Positions 16,915 to 25,399 of a stretch of 64,000 bases of DNA are shown here, piece by piece. The notes under the pieces were generated by a model. The model worked only from the letters and a program-made list of their open reading frames with translations. It did no database searches and was not told the origin of the DNA. Made by a program: the position numbers and the translations under genes. Where the stretch lies: contig JAPPGF010000007.1 in the NCBI GenBank assembly GCA_028875075.1, forward strand, positions 124,001 to 188,000, written 5' to 3'. Numbering within the stretch: position 1 is the stretch's first letter; the number at the start of each line of letters is the position of its first letter. The DNA is from Gemmatimonadota bacterium. GTDB taxonomy: Bacteria > Gemmatimonadota > Gemmatimonadetes > Longimicrobiales > Gaopeijiaceae.

Positions 16915-18095
16915 CCGCGAACCTCCGGCCCCACACTCTCGACCGCGCGGCGCGCGGCAACCCGTGCGGCGCGGTCCGCCTCGAGAACGTCCGCGACGCT
17001 CCGGGCCGGCCCGGACTTATGCTCGTCCAGAGCCGTCCGAACCACTGCGGGGATACCGGGAAAGGAGAGTCGCTCGTCGAGGAAAGCCCCGACCGCGACC
17101 TCGTTGGCCGCGTTGAACGCTGCGGGCGTGGTCCCCCCGCGACGCCCGGCCGCGATCCCTAGTTCGAAGAGCGGGAACAGGTCGCGGTCCACGGCCTCGA
17201 ACGTGAGCGGCGCGGCACGAACGGGATCGAAGTTGCGCAGCCGCTCGTCCCCGACCCGTGCCGGATGGCTCAGCGCGTACAGGATCGGCAGCTCCATCGT
17301 GGGAAACCCCATCTGCCCGAGCACCGAACCATCCACGAATTCGACGAACGAGTGGATGATCGACTGGGGATGGACGACGACGTCAATCGCGGAGTACGGC
17401 ACGCCGAACAGGAAGTGGGCTTCGATGACCTCGAGCGCCTTGTTCGCGAGGGTCGCCGAATCCACGGTGATCTTGGCGCCCATCTCCCACGTCGGATGCC
17501 GCAATGCATCCGATGGGCGTACGCCTGCCAGAGCGGCGGAGTTCCACCCGCGGAACGGGCCGCCGGACGCAGTCAGCACGAGCCGCGCCACGTCCGTGCG
17601 GTCCGATCGCACGAGACACTGCAAGATCGCCGAATGCTCGCTGTCGATCGGCACGAGCTCGCCCCCACCCCGTGCTGCGGCCTCCAGAACCAGCGGTCCG
17701 GCCACGACCAGCGACTCCTTGTTCGCCAGCGCGAGGCGCTTGCCGGCGTTCAGCGCGGCCAGTGTGGGTTCCAGACCGACCGCGCCGACCAGCGCGTTGA
17801 CGACCACGTCCACGTCCGGATCGGCCGCGAGCGAGAGCATCGCATCCGACCCGACCTCCCAGCGCGCGCTCGACGGATCGCCGCCGATGCCCACCCGCTC
17901 GTCGACCACGACCACGCGGCGGGGTCCGAACTCGCGGACCTGAGCGGCCAACTCCGCGCGCGAACGGTGCACAGCCAGAGCGACGGTCTTGAAACGCGTC
18001 GGGTGCCGGCGCACGACCTCGAGCGTACTCCTTCCGATCGAGCCGGTGGAGCCCAGGATGGCCACGCGCAGTGGCCGGGACTCGGTCACCGTCAC
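16911..18095 (-). CDS. dxr: 1-deoxy-D-xylulose 5-phosphate reductoisomerase
   Basis: A 394-residue enzyme of the MEP pathway of isoprenoid synthesis. The NADPH-binding motif is AILGSTGSIGRSTLEVVRRH. The active site shows LANKESLVVAGPLV, IPIDSEHSAILQCL (seen as LVPIDSEHSAIL), LTASGGPFRGW and KITVDSATLANKALEVIEAH. The substrate loop follows in HPQSIIHSFVEFVDGSVLGQ. It overlaps cdsA by 4 bases. With ispE (60064) it shows that this organism uses the MEP route. Confidence 0.97.
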   Translation of the reverse strand: MTVTESRPLRVAILGSTGSIGRSTLEVVRRHPTRFKTVALAVHRSRAELAAQVREFGPRRVVVVDERVGIGGDPSSARWEVGSDAMLSLAADPDVDVVVNALVGAVGLEPTLAALNAGKRLALANKESLVVAGPLVLEAAARGGGELVPIDSEHSAILQCLVRSDRTDVARLVLTASGGPFRGWNSAALAGVRPSDALRHPTWEMGAKITVDSATLANKALEVIEAHFLFGVPYSAIDVVVHPQSIIHSFVEFVDGSVLGQMGFPTMELPILYALSHPARVGDERLRNFDPVRAAPLTFEAVDRDLFPLFELGIAAGRRGGTTPAAFNAANEVAVGAFLDERLSFPGIPAVVRTALDEHKSGPARSVADVLEADRAARVAARRAVESVGPEVRG

Positions 18096-18967
18096 CGGAT
18101 CACGCCGATGAGCATCAGAAGGCCGTACGCAACCGGGAAAGCGAACAGGAGCGCGTCCATACGATCGAGGAGACCCCCGTGGCCGGGAAGCAGGCGGCCG
18201 GAATCCTTGACGCCGGCCGCTCGCTTGAGCACCGATTCAGCCACGTCGCCGACGGGCGTGACCAGACCCAGCACGGCGCCAATCAGCACTCCCGTGGGCA
18301 CGGGCACACGCAGCGTAGGCAGCGCGGCGAGCGCCGCGCCCGCCACCGCGCCCCCGGCGAACGCCGAGCCTATCAAGCCGGCTACGGCGCCCACCACGGT
18401 CTTCCCCGGGCTCACCCTGGGGAAGAGCCTTCTGCGTCCCCACCTCCGGCCGGCAAAGTACGCCGCGCTGTCTCCGACCCAGGTGGCGGCAAGGGGGAGG
18501 AGCACGAAGCCCACGGCCGCGCCCGGGTGGCCCCGCTCCGGGGCCTCGGCCGCCACGCCGCGCAGGAACACGGCGAACGCCAGAGTGCACCCCACGTAGA
18601 TCACGCCCAGCACCGTTACCGCTACCGAGGCGATGAGCGCCTCCGCCGGCGCGCGCAGCCACACCGAAGCGGCGAGCGAGCCCAGCGTCATGGCGAGCAG
18701 CAGCGCGAGGATCGCCGGAGCGGCGGCACCGGGCGTGGGAAGGGCGGCAGCTATCAGCACCACCGCCCCCGAAGCAGCCATCCCGGCCGGGCCGAACGGT
18801 TCGATTCCGCGTGCCGACGCGAGGCCGTACAACTCGGCGGCGGCCAGCGCGGCCGTGACGGCGACCAAGCCCGCGAACACCCAACCGCCGAGGTAGAGGA
18901 CGGCGAGCACGGCGGGGATCCCGACCGCGGCGACCAACACACGCCTCGGTAGCTCGCCGCCGGCCAA
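18092..18967 (-). CDS. cdsA: phosphatidate cytidylyltransferase
   Basis: A 291-residue integral membrane enzyme that makes CDP-diacylglycerol from phosphatidate and CTP. The family signature is complete near the C-terminus: SVLKRAAGVKDSGRLLPGHG followed by GLLDRMDA. Several hydrophobic helices precede it. The start is TTG at 18967, preceded by GGGAG at good spacing; no ATG is available. Downstream it overlaps dxr by 4 bases. The product feeds pgsA, which lies at 39548. Confidence 0.94.
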   Translation of the reverse strand: MAGGELPRRVLVAAVGIPAVLAVLYLGGWVFAGLVAVTAALAAAELYGLASARGIEPFGPAGMAASGAVVLIAAALPTPGAAAPAILALLLAMTLGSLAASVWLRAPAEALIASVAVTVLGVIYVGCTLAFAVFLRGVAAEAPERGHPGAAVGFVLLPLAATWVGDSAAYFAGRRWGRRRLFPRVSPGKTVVGAVAGLIGSAFAGGAVAGAALAALPTLRVPVPTGVLIGAVLGLVTPVGDVAESVLKRAAGVKDSGRLLPGHGGLLDRMDALLFAFPVAYGLLMLIGVIR

Positions 18968-19107
18968 CGGACTCCCGCGAACGCCTAGCCCCTGCGCACG
19001 CGGCCGAAGCGGCGTACGCGGCGGCGGAGATGAGCATTCCCGCGCAGGCGAAACCGATCCTGCTGCTCGGCCGGCATGGCAGCGGCGAGAGGCGGAGCGT
19101 GCAGGCC

Positions 19108-19659
19108 TCAGACCTGCATCACTTCCGCTTCCTTGTGCTTCAGGAGGTCGTCCACCCGGGCTATGGCCTCGTCGGTCAGTTTCTGGGTCTCATCCATCTC
19201 ACGGTGGCCGTCATCCTCGGAGATCTCGTGATCCCTCATGCGCCGCTTCGCGTCGTCGCGCGCCTCGTGGCGCGCGTGGCGGATCGACACGCGAGCCTCC
19301 TCGGCCATCTTGTGGAGGAGCCTCACGTATTCCCTGCGCCGCTCTTCGGTGAGGGGCGGGATCGGGATCCGGATCAGGCTGCCGTCGTTGGCGGGATTCA
19401 ACCCGAGATTAGCCATCTGTACGGCACGCTCGATATCGCGGATCAGAGACGGATCGAAGGGCTGAACCACCAAGAGCGACGGCTCTGGCGTGGCAATCGT
19501 CGCGACCTGGTTCAAGGGCATCCTGGAGCCGTAGGCCTCGACCCGCACCGTATCGAGCAGTGCGGGCGTAGCCTTACCCGTCCGCACCGTGGCGAACTCG
19601 CGCGCTACCGCCTCGATAGCGTCATCCATCTTGGACTTGGCCTGCTCGATCGACGACAT
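19108..19659 (-). CDS. frr: ribosome recycling factor
   Basis: A 183-residue factor that splits post-termination ribosomes together with EF-G. It shows the conserved GRTGKATP-like stretch as FATVRTGKATPALLDTVRVE, then YGSRMPLNQVATIATPEPSL and LGLNPANDGSLIRIPIPPLT. The C-terminal long helix carries EERRREYVRLLHKMAEEARV and ends TDEAIARVDDLLKHKEAEVM. Length is as usual. It sits between pyrH and cdsA in the standard order. Confidence 0.97.
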   Translation of the reverse strand: MSSIEQAKSKMDDAIEAVAREFATVRTGKATPALLDTVRVEAYGSRMPLNQVATIATPEPSLLVVQPFDPSLIRDIERAVQMANLGLNPANDGSLIRIPIPPLTEERRREYVRLLHKMAEEARVSIRHARHEARDDAKRRMRDHEISEDDGHREMDETQKLTDEAIARVDDLLKHKEAEVMQV

Positions 19660-19722
19660 CTCCTGTCCTCGCGGTCAGAAATGGGCAGTTCCACAGCTGG
19701 CGAATGTAAGGCGGCCGGGGCC

Positions 19723-20439
19723 CTAGGACACGAGCGTGCCGACCGGTTCGCCCCGGATCGCCGACGCGACCGCTCCGCGATCCTCGAGGCTTAGGACGAT
19801 GATGGGCAGCCCATTCTCCTTGCACAGGGACACCGCCGCGGCGTCCATGATCGCGAGTTCCCGCGTCATGACCTCGCGGAAGCTGATCGTGCGAATGAAC
19901 TCGGCGCCGGGGTTGGTGGCAGGGTCCGCCGTGTAGACGCCCTGCACCTTCGTGGCCTTGATGACCACGTCGGCTTCAATCTCGGTCGCGCGCAGGACCG
20001 CAGCCGTATCGGTGGAGAAGTACGGGTTGCCGGTACCGCCCGCGAAGAGCACCACGCGTCCCTTTTCGATGTGGCGCAGCGCACGCCGCCGGATGTAGGG
20101 CTCCGCGATCTCCTCCATCCGGATGGCCGTCAACACGCGCGTGTCCACGCCCTTGGTCTCGAGCAGGTCCTGAACAGCGAGCGCATTGACGACCGTGGCC
20201 AGCATGCCCATGTGGTCCGCCTGTACCCGGTCCATGCCCTGCTGACTTGCGAGGGCGCCGCGGACGATGTTGCCCCCGCCGATCACCACACCGAGCGAGA
20301 CGCCCATCTCGTGAACGGACTTGATCTCCTCTGTAAGACGATCCACGACGGACGGTTCGATCCCGAAGCCCTGCTCGCCCGCCAAGACTTCGCCGGACAG
20401 CTTGAGCAGTACGCGCGTGTAGCGGTACTCACCCACCAT
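19723..20439 (-). CDS. pyrH: uridylate kinase
   Basis: A 238-residue hexameric UMP kinase of the amino-acid kinase family. Motifs: LLKLSGEVLAGEQGFGI, VIGGGNIVRG, DHMGMLATVVNALAVQDLLE, VLFAGGTGNPYFSTDTAAVL, KATKVQGVYTADPATNPGAE and MDAAAVSLCKENGLPIIVLS. Length and order between tsf and frr are typical. Confidence 0.98.
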   Translation of the reverse strand: MVGEYRYTRVLLKLSGEVLAGEQGFGIEPSVVDRLTEEIKSVHEMGVSLGVVIGGGNIVRGALASQQGMDRVQADHMGMLATVVNALAVQDLLETKGVDTRVLTAIRMEEIAEPYIRRRALRHIEKGRVVLFAGGTGNPYFSTDTAAVLRATEIEADVVIKATKVQGVYTADPATNPGAEFIRTISFREVMTRELAIMDAAAVSLCKENGLPIIVLSLEDRGAVASAIRGEPVGTLVS

Positions 20440-20492
20440 GGCTCAGACCCTCTACGCCCGGATAGAGCCCGAAGATTGGGAGCACGCCATCC

Positions 20493-21098
20493 TCAGGCGC
20501 CGCCCACCTGGAAGCGCACGAAGCGCGCCACCGAGACCTTCTCCCCCGTCTTGGCGGAGACGGCCTCGACCAGCTCACGGACCGTTCGTTCCGGATCCTT
20601 TACGAACGCCTGGTCGAGCAGGCTGCTCTCCTTGAACCACTTCTGGAGCTTCCCTTCCACGATCCTTTCCCGGATGTGCTCGGGCTTGCCTTCCTCGGCC
20701 ACCTGGGCGACGTAGACCGCGCGCTCGCGCGCGACCTCTGCAGCGGGTATGTCGTCGGCGCTCACGGCGACCGGCGCCGCCGACGCGACGTGCATCGCCA
20801 GGTCTTTCGCCAGCCGTTGAAACTCCGGATTCTTGGCGACGAAATCGGTCTCGCTGTTGAGCTCCACGATCACGGCGACCTTACCGTTGTGATGCAAGTA
20901 GGCGCCGATGGTCCCCTCGGCCGCCCTGCGCTCCGCACGCTTGGCCGCCTTCGCGGCGCCCCTGGTGCGCAGGATGTCGATCGCCTTCTCCATGTCGCCG
21001 GCGGATTCCTGCAGCGCGGCTTTGCAGTCCATCATCCCCGCGCCGGTCCTGTCACGGAGCGCTTTCACCTCCTTCGCAGAGATCTGCCTCGTCGTCAT
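20493..21098 (-). CDS. tsf: elongation factor Ts (short form)
   Basis: The nucleotide exchange factor for EF-Tu. It has the N-terminal UBA-like domain and TDFV signature: KEVKALRDRTGAGMMDCKAA, LQESAGDMEKAIDILRTRGA, VELNSETDFVAKNPEFQRLA. At 201 residues it is shorter than the E. coli protein (about 283) and resembles the short EF-Ts found in Thermus and several other phyla, with one core subdomain. It lies between rpsB and pyrH. Confidence 0.96.
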   Translation of the reverse strand: MTTRQISAKEVKALRDRTGAGMMDCKAALQESAGDMEKAIDILRTRGAAKAAKRAERRAAEGTIGAYLHHNGKVAVIVELNSETDFVAKNPEFQRLAKDLAMHVASAAPVAVSADDIPAAEVARERAVYVAQVAEEGKPEHIRERIVEGKLQKWFKESSLLDQAFVKDPERTVRELVEAVSAKTGEKVSVARFVRFQVGGA

Positions 21099-21252
21099 CT
21101 TGCGATCGACTCCCGTCCGTTGTTCGGCCGTGAACGCTTAGGAAAAGAGGCGGCAGTCCGGAGAGGCGGTACCTCGGCCGCCGTCCGGCTCCCGCCTCCC
21201 GGTCCCCACTCTCGGGCCCTGCTCGAAGACTCGCGGCCCCGGGGCGAGCCTC

Positions 21253-22146
21253 CTACTCCTCGTCCGCCTGCTCCCGCCCCTCGTCCTCGCCCTCGCCGGT
21301 CTTCAGGTGCTGAGCGATGACCTCGGGCCGGGGCCGCCGCTTGCGCCGGGGTCGCCGTCTGGCAGGACGCTCCTCCCTAGCGGCCTCGGCGGTCTTCTCC
21401 CCGGTCTCGGTGGAGTACGTCGTCGCCTCGAGCTCCTCGACGCGACCGCGCTCGCCCTCCGGAGCCTCCCGCCGGCCGGCCTCGATGGAGTCGGCGATGG
21501 CCGCAGTGATCAGGCTCACCGAGCGGATCGCGTCGTCGTTGCCGGGGATGGGGTAGGCGATCAGGTCGGGGTCCGCGTTGGTGTCCGTGATGCCGAGGAC
21601 CGGGATGCCGAGGCGGTGGGCCTCACGTACCGCGATGATCTCCCGGCGCGCGTCCACGACGTACACGGCCGAAGGCAGCCGAGCCATGTCCTTCACCCCG
21701 GACAGGTACTTCTCGAGCTTGAGCCGTTCGCGATCGAGCAGCAGGCGCTCCTTCTTCGTGTAGAACTCGAAGGCGTTCTCCTCCTGCCCGCGCTCGAGCT
21801 CCTTCAGGCGCCGAATCTGCTTTCGGATGGTCTCGAAGTTCGTGAGCATGCCGCCCAACCAGCGTTCGGTGACGAAGAACGCCCCACAGCGTTGGGCTTC
21901 CTGCTCGATGATCGGACGAAGCTGGCGCTTGGTGCAGACGAAGAGCACGCGCTCACCGCGGAGCACCGCCCCTCGGACGACGCCCTGCGCGGCCCGGAGG
22001 CGGTCCAGGGTCTTGCGCAGATCGATGATGTGGATGCCGTTCTTCTCCGTGAAGATGAACTTGCGCATCTTCGGATTCCAACGGCGTGTCTGATGCCCGA
22101 AATGGACACCCGCTTCCAGGAGTTGGTCGAGCTGCACCTGCTGCAT
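21253..22146 (-). CDS. rpsB: ribosomal protein uS2 with C-terminal extension
   Basis: A 297-residue 30S protein. The core (about 1-225) is clear: LLEAGVHFGHQTRRWNPKMR, GIHIIDLRKTLDRL, TERWLGGMLTNFETI, VYVVDARREIIAVREAHRLG and ITDTNADPDLIAYPIPGNDD. Residues 226-297 form an extension not present in E. coli uS2: Glu-rich, then strongly basic (RPARRRPRRKRRPRPE near 260-275), then acidic to the end. The ribosome-binding site GAGGA precedes the ATG. It is followed by tsf after 154 bases. Confidence 0.97.
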   Translation of the reverse strand: MQQVQLDQLLEAGVHFGHQTRRWNPKMRKFIFTEKNGIHIIDLRKTLDRLRAAQGVVRGAVLRGERVLFVCTKRQLRPIIEQEAQRCGAFFVTERWLGGMLTNFETIRKQIRRLKELERGQEENAFEFYTKKERLLLDRERLKLEKYLSGVKDMARLPSAVYVVDARREIIAVREAHRLGIPVLGITDTNADPDLIAYPIPGNDDAIRSVSLITAAIADSIEAGRREAPEGERGRVEELEATTYSTETGEKTAEAAREERPARRRPRRKRRPRPEVIAQHLKTGEGEDEGREQADEE

Positions 22147-22360
22147 CCGTCCTCGCTTCCCGTGGGGCCGACTACGCCCCGTCAGTGTGCCCGGCGGGTG
22201 GACTCACGCCGGTCCCGCGACTCATGTCTCCCCGCCCCGGTCCCAAGAAGCGCCTAGGGCCCTTCGTCCGACAGAAACAGGCGGCGGGGGCGCGACGCTA
22301 GCCCCCTGCGGCGTGCCCGCCCGGGGGACCCGGATGCCGATGCCCGCCCCGGCGAGATGG

Positions 22361-22759
22361 TCACCGCTTGGAGAATTGAAAACGCTTGCGGGCCTTGGGG
22401 CGCCCGGGCTTCTTCCTCTCCACCTTCCGAGGATCGCGCGTGAGCATGCCCTTCTCGCGCAGCGTCCGGCGGTGTTCTTCGTCGAAGGCCACCAGAGCGC
22501 GCGCCAAGCCCATGCGCACGGCGTCGGCCTGGCCCGTCAGACCACCTCCGGCGGCCCTTACTAGGATGTCGAAGCGCCCTTCGGCATCCACGGCGATCAG
22601 CGGTTCCTCCGCGCGGCTACGAAGGCTCGGGCGGGGGAAATACTCCTTCAGGGATCGTCCGTTCACGGACCAGACGCCGCTGCCGGGCCGGAGCAGAACG
22701 CGGGCAACCGCCGCCTTTCGCCGCCCCACGGTCTGAACCTGTCCCAGGTCCGCCATCAC
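22361..22759 (-). CDS. rpsI: ribosomal protein uS9
   Basis: A 132-residue 30S protein with the family pattern TVGRRKAAVARVLLRPGSGV, GGLTGQADAVRMGLARALV and the tail ERKKPGRPKARKRFQFSKR, whose C-terminal Lys-Arg reaches the P-site tRNA. It starts 1 base after the rplM stop and is translated from the same mRNA. Confidence 0.98.
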   Translation of the reverse strand: MMADLGQVQTVGRRKAAVARVLLRPGSGVWSVNGRSLKEYFPRPSLRSRAEEPLIAVDAEGRFDILVRAAGGGLTGQADAVRMGLARALVAFDEEHRRTLREKGMLTRDPRKVERKKPGRPKARKRFQFSKR

Positions 22760-22760
22760 G

Positions 22761-23189
22761 TCAGATCTCGAGGGGCTTGGGTTTCTGACTCTGATGCGGG
22801 TGCTCGGCGCCCGGATAGACCCGCAGCTTCTTCACCATGCTCTTTCCGAGCGCGTTCTTGGGCATCATTCCCTTGACGGCGAGCTCGATCACCCGCTCGG
22901 GGCGGGTGGCCAGCATCCGGCGAAACGGGATGAAACGCTCTCCTCCCATGTAGCCCGAGTGGCGAAAATAGCGCTTCTGGTCGGCCTTCTTGCCCGTGAG
23001 CGCCACCCGAGAGGCGTTGATCACCACGACGTGGTCGCCGGTGTCCAGATGAGGCGTGAAGACCGGCTTGTGCTTGCCGCGGAGGATTCGCGCGATCCCG
23101 CTGGCCAGACGTCCCAGCGGCCGCCCTGCGGCATCCACGATCCACCACCGACGTTCGATGTCCCTGCCCTTGGGTGTGTACGTCGTCAT
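22761..23189 (-). CDS. rplM: ribosomal protein uL13
   Basis: A 142-residue 50S protein: [69 protein letters not shown] and MLPKNALG-like ([20 protein letters not shown]). It is the first gene of the rplM-rpsI unit, about 28 bases from the predicted start of the promoter at 23224-23252. Gene order rplM-rpsI then rpsB is common. Confidence 0.98.
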   Translation of the reverse strand: MTTYTPKGRDIERRWWIVDAAGRPLGRLASGIARILRGKHKPVFTPHLDTGDHVVVINASRVALTGKKADQKRYFRHSGYMGGERFIPFRRMLATRPERVIELAVKGMMPKNALGKSMVKKLRVYPGAEHPHQSQKPKPLEI

Positions 23190-23223
23190 GCGCGTCCGAA
23201 ATCTTTAGGCAACATAGCTTTAA

Positions 23224-23252
23224 AGCATATCCGAGCATGGTGGGAGTGTCAA
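23224..23252 (-). promoter_or_regulatory. promoter of rplM-rpsI
   Basis: On the minus strand a perfect TTGACA (23252-23247), 17-base spacer and TATGCT (23229-23224). The start point is predicted near 23217, giving a leader of about 28 bases. The local sequence is much more AT-rich than its surroundings, as expected for a strong ribosomal promoter. Confidence 0.75.
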
Positions 23253-23420
23253 CGGCGAGCAGCGGTTCATCCTCCGCCGGGCCCGCTGGAAAACGACTAG
23301 CTTGCGAGCGGTCCGAGGCGGCGGCGTGCGATCAATTGCGGTACGCCCGTGGCCAGCAGCGACGGCCGGAGCGAAGCGAGGTTCCGAGCCCGGAGACGGG
23401 CGTCGGATCGCCAGGCCCGA

Positions 23421-24275
23421 TTACTGGACGAAGGTCTCGAGGAACCGGGCACGAGAGGCGTGCCGGAGCCGGAGCAGCGCCTTCTCCTTGATCTGTCGGA
23501 CTCGTTCTCGGGTGACTCCTAGGAGGGCCCCGATTTCTTCAAGCGTCATCGGCTCCTGGTCATCCAGTCCGAAGTAGAGCCTGAGAATCTTGGCTTCGCG
23601 CTCCTTGAGCGTGGACATGGTATCCTCGATGGTCTGCCTGAGGGCGCGCTCGTACGCTTCGTCCTCGGGGCCGGGCGCGTACTGGTCGGGGAGATAGTCG
23701 AGGAGACGATTGTCGTCCCCAGCAGCGATGGGGGCATCCAGCGAAAGGTGCGACTGGCCGATGGCCAGAGTGCGGGCGACTTCCTCCTCGGAGACCTCCA
23801 GGTCGCTGGCGATTTCCCCTGCGGTAGGTGGACGCCCCAGCTCCTGGAACAGCGTCGAGCTGCGACGCCCGATCCGGTGCAGCGCCCCCGCCCGGTTCAA
23901 CGGCACCCGCACGATGCGGCTCTGTTCGGCAAGTGTCTGAAGGATCGCCTGCCGAATCCACCAGACCGCATAGTTGATGAACTTGATGCCCTTGGTCTCG
24001 TCAAACTTATGGGCTGCCCGTATGAGGCCGAGGTTGCCCTCGTTGATCAAGTCCGACAGCGGCACGCCCTGGTTCTGGTACCTCTTCGCCACCGACACCA
24101 CGAACCGCAGGTTGGAGCGCACGAGCTTGTCGAGCGCCGCGCTGTCCCCCCCACGGATGTCCTGAGCGAGCCTGACCTCCTCGGCACGGTCGATCAGCGG
24201 ATAGACGCTGATCTCTTTGAGATACCGGTCCAGAGAAGCGTCTGGGGAAACCCTGCGGCTGGACGTAACCGTCAT
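23421..24275 (-). CDS. rpoD: primary RNA polymerase sigma factor (short RpoD/SigA type)
   Basis: 284 residues from the ATG at 24275, which matches the family start; the frame is open 129 bases further up without homology. It lacks region 1.1 and the non-conserved region of E. coli RpoD, as in Bacteroidota-type primary sigma factors. Region 1.2: DASLDRYLKEISVYPLIDRA. Region 2: NLRFVVSVAKRYQNQGVPLS, DLINEGNLGLIRAAHKFDET and IKFINYAVWWIRQAILQ. Region 3: VRVPLNRAGALHRIGR. Region 4.2: MTLEEIGALLGVTRERVRQI. No good Shine-Dalgarno sequence precedes the ATG. The promoters seen in this window match what such a factor reads. Confidence 0.94.
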   Translation of the reverse strand: MTVTSSRRVSPDASLDRYLKEISVYPLIDRAEEVRLAQDIRGGDSAALDKLVRSNLRFVVSVAKRYQNQGVPLSDLINEGNLGLIRAAHKFDETKGIKFINYAVWWIRQAILQTLAEQSRIVRVPLNRAGALHRIGRRSSTLFQELGRPPTAGEIASDLEVSEEEVARTLAIGQSHLSLDAPIAAGDDNRLLDYLPDQYAPGPEDEAYERALRQTIEDTMSTLKEREAKILRLYFGLDDQEPMTLEEIGALLGVTRERVRQIKEKALLRLRHASRARFLETFVQ

Positions 24276-24677
24276 CGGCAGGAGAGATTCGGTTTGTCTA
24301 CTAGTGAGACCTGAACCGACCGGGTGCGGGGCGAACGTCCGCAACACGACGGACGGATGTGCCGCACGACGGGTCATCATTGGGTGGCACGCGCCGATGC
24401 GCAACCACCCGCATGATCGCTCCGTTACCTGCTCGCGATCAGTCGATCACGGATCCGACCCGCGCCGGACAAAGAGGGCCCGCGCCGGCTCCGCTCGTTC
24501 CCTTCCGTACCCGGCGCGTCCGGCTCGCAGGAGGTGACGCCGTCGTCGCCCGGGCCGCGAGACGTCGCGGTCCTCGTGCTCGAAGAGCCCGTGCAGGGTG
24601 ACCGGGACGCAACCTCATCGTGCGCGTCCGGAGACCGGCCGGGACACCCTTGAGCCAGGAGCCGGCCGCCCCGACGC
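24276..24677. other. gap upstream of the sigma factor gene, no gene seen
   Basis: About 400 bases between the sigma factor start and the stop of the proline-rich membrane protein gene. Frames here are short, Arg-rich and lack family features. The sigma factor promoter should lie here, but I cannot pick a convincing -35/-10 pair. A short AT-richer patch near 24290-24310 (minus strand CTCACTAGTAGACAAACC) is the only candidate area. Confidence 0.4.
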
Positions 24678-25364
24678 TCAACGCCCGGCTGACAGCACCA
24701 GCGAATCGCGCACCAGGTAGACGGAGTCGATCCCGGGAGGCAGCGGCACGTACAGCGCGTCCCCGGGCATCCCTCCCGGTCGGGTGTGCCCGAGCGCACC
24801 CAGGACCTCGGGAACCAGGCGTTCCGGCAACGGAATCTCCGCGGCTTCAAGCCGGTCCACGCGAAAGGCCAGCGACTGCGGGGCGAACCGCGTGAACACC
24901 CCCTCGAGAAGGACCGGCACGGTATCCGGCAGAAGTCCCATGACCGGACCGAGCGCGGCGAGTTCCGTGAACGCGCCGATCGCTACGCGCGCCGACAGCG
25001 TGAGACGACCCCCTGCCAGGCGCACCTCGGGATCGCTCACCCCCGTCAGGAGATGCCCAGGAAGGGCGAAGCGCATCACACTTGTGATCTCGGCACTTCC
25101 CAGGGCGAGGGTGCGCTCGGCTGTTCCCGTCCGGAACTCCTCGAGGCGGTCGAGAGTCTGCCGGGCGAGCGCCGGGCTTGGTACGGCCGGCGGCGGCGGG
25201 CTCGGTACCGGCGGCGGTGGCGGGCTCGGTACCGGCGGCGGCGGCGGCTCGACCTCAGCGGGAGGTGCCGCCCGAGGCCACGCGAGCCACACGCCGGCCG
25301 CGACCAGCCCGGCCGCGGCCAGCAACACTAACGAGCCGAGGGTCCCGCGTGGCCGACCGATCAT
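24678..25364 (-). CDS. membrane-anchored protein with proline repeat linker, unknown function
   Basis: 228 residues. One N-terminal membrane segment (about 10-30, LGSLVLLAAAGLVAAGVWLA) is followed by a low-complexity linker of PPPPVPSP units repeated three times (about 40-62), then a soluble domain of about 160 residues with LARQTLDRLEEFRTGTAERT, SAEITSVMRFALPGHLLTGV and LLEGVFTRFAPQSLAFRVDR. The linker could span the periplasm or cell wall. The domain is not one I recognise; the strand pattern recalls lipid-binding DUF2993-like folds, but that is weak. It follows thpR by 35 bases, so they are probably co-transcribed. Confidence 0.6.
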   Translation of the reverse strand: MIGRPRGTLGSLVLLAAAGLVAAGVWLAWPRAAPPAEVEPPPPPVPSPPPPPVPSPPPPAVPSPALARQTLDRLEEFRTGTAERTLALGSAEITSVMRFALPGHLLTGVSDPEVRLAGGRLTLSARVAIGAFTELAALGPVMGLLPDTVPVLLEGVFTRFAPQSLAFRVDRLEAAEIPLPERLVPEVLGALGHTRPGGMPGDALYVPLPPGIDSVYLVRDSLVLSAGR

Positions 25365-25399
25365 GGATCCGTTTTCGGGCGCATGCCAGAGGGCGGAGT

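Noticed and set aside
18237-19037. Long open frame on the minus strand overlapping cdsA, considered as uppS
   Set aside because: The translation is Arg/Gly-rich, has none of the UppS motifs, and is out of frame with the well-supported cdsA.
25170-25260. Repeats considered as a CRISPR-like or mobile repeat
   Set aside because: They are in-frame coding repeats of a proline linker, without spacers.
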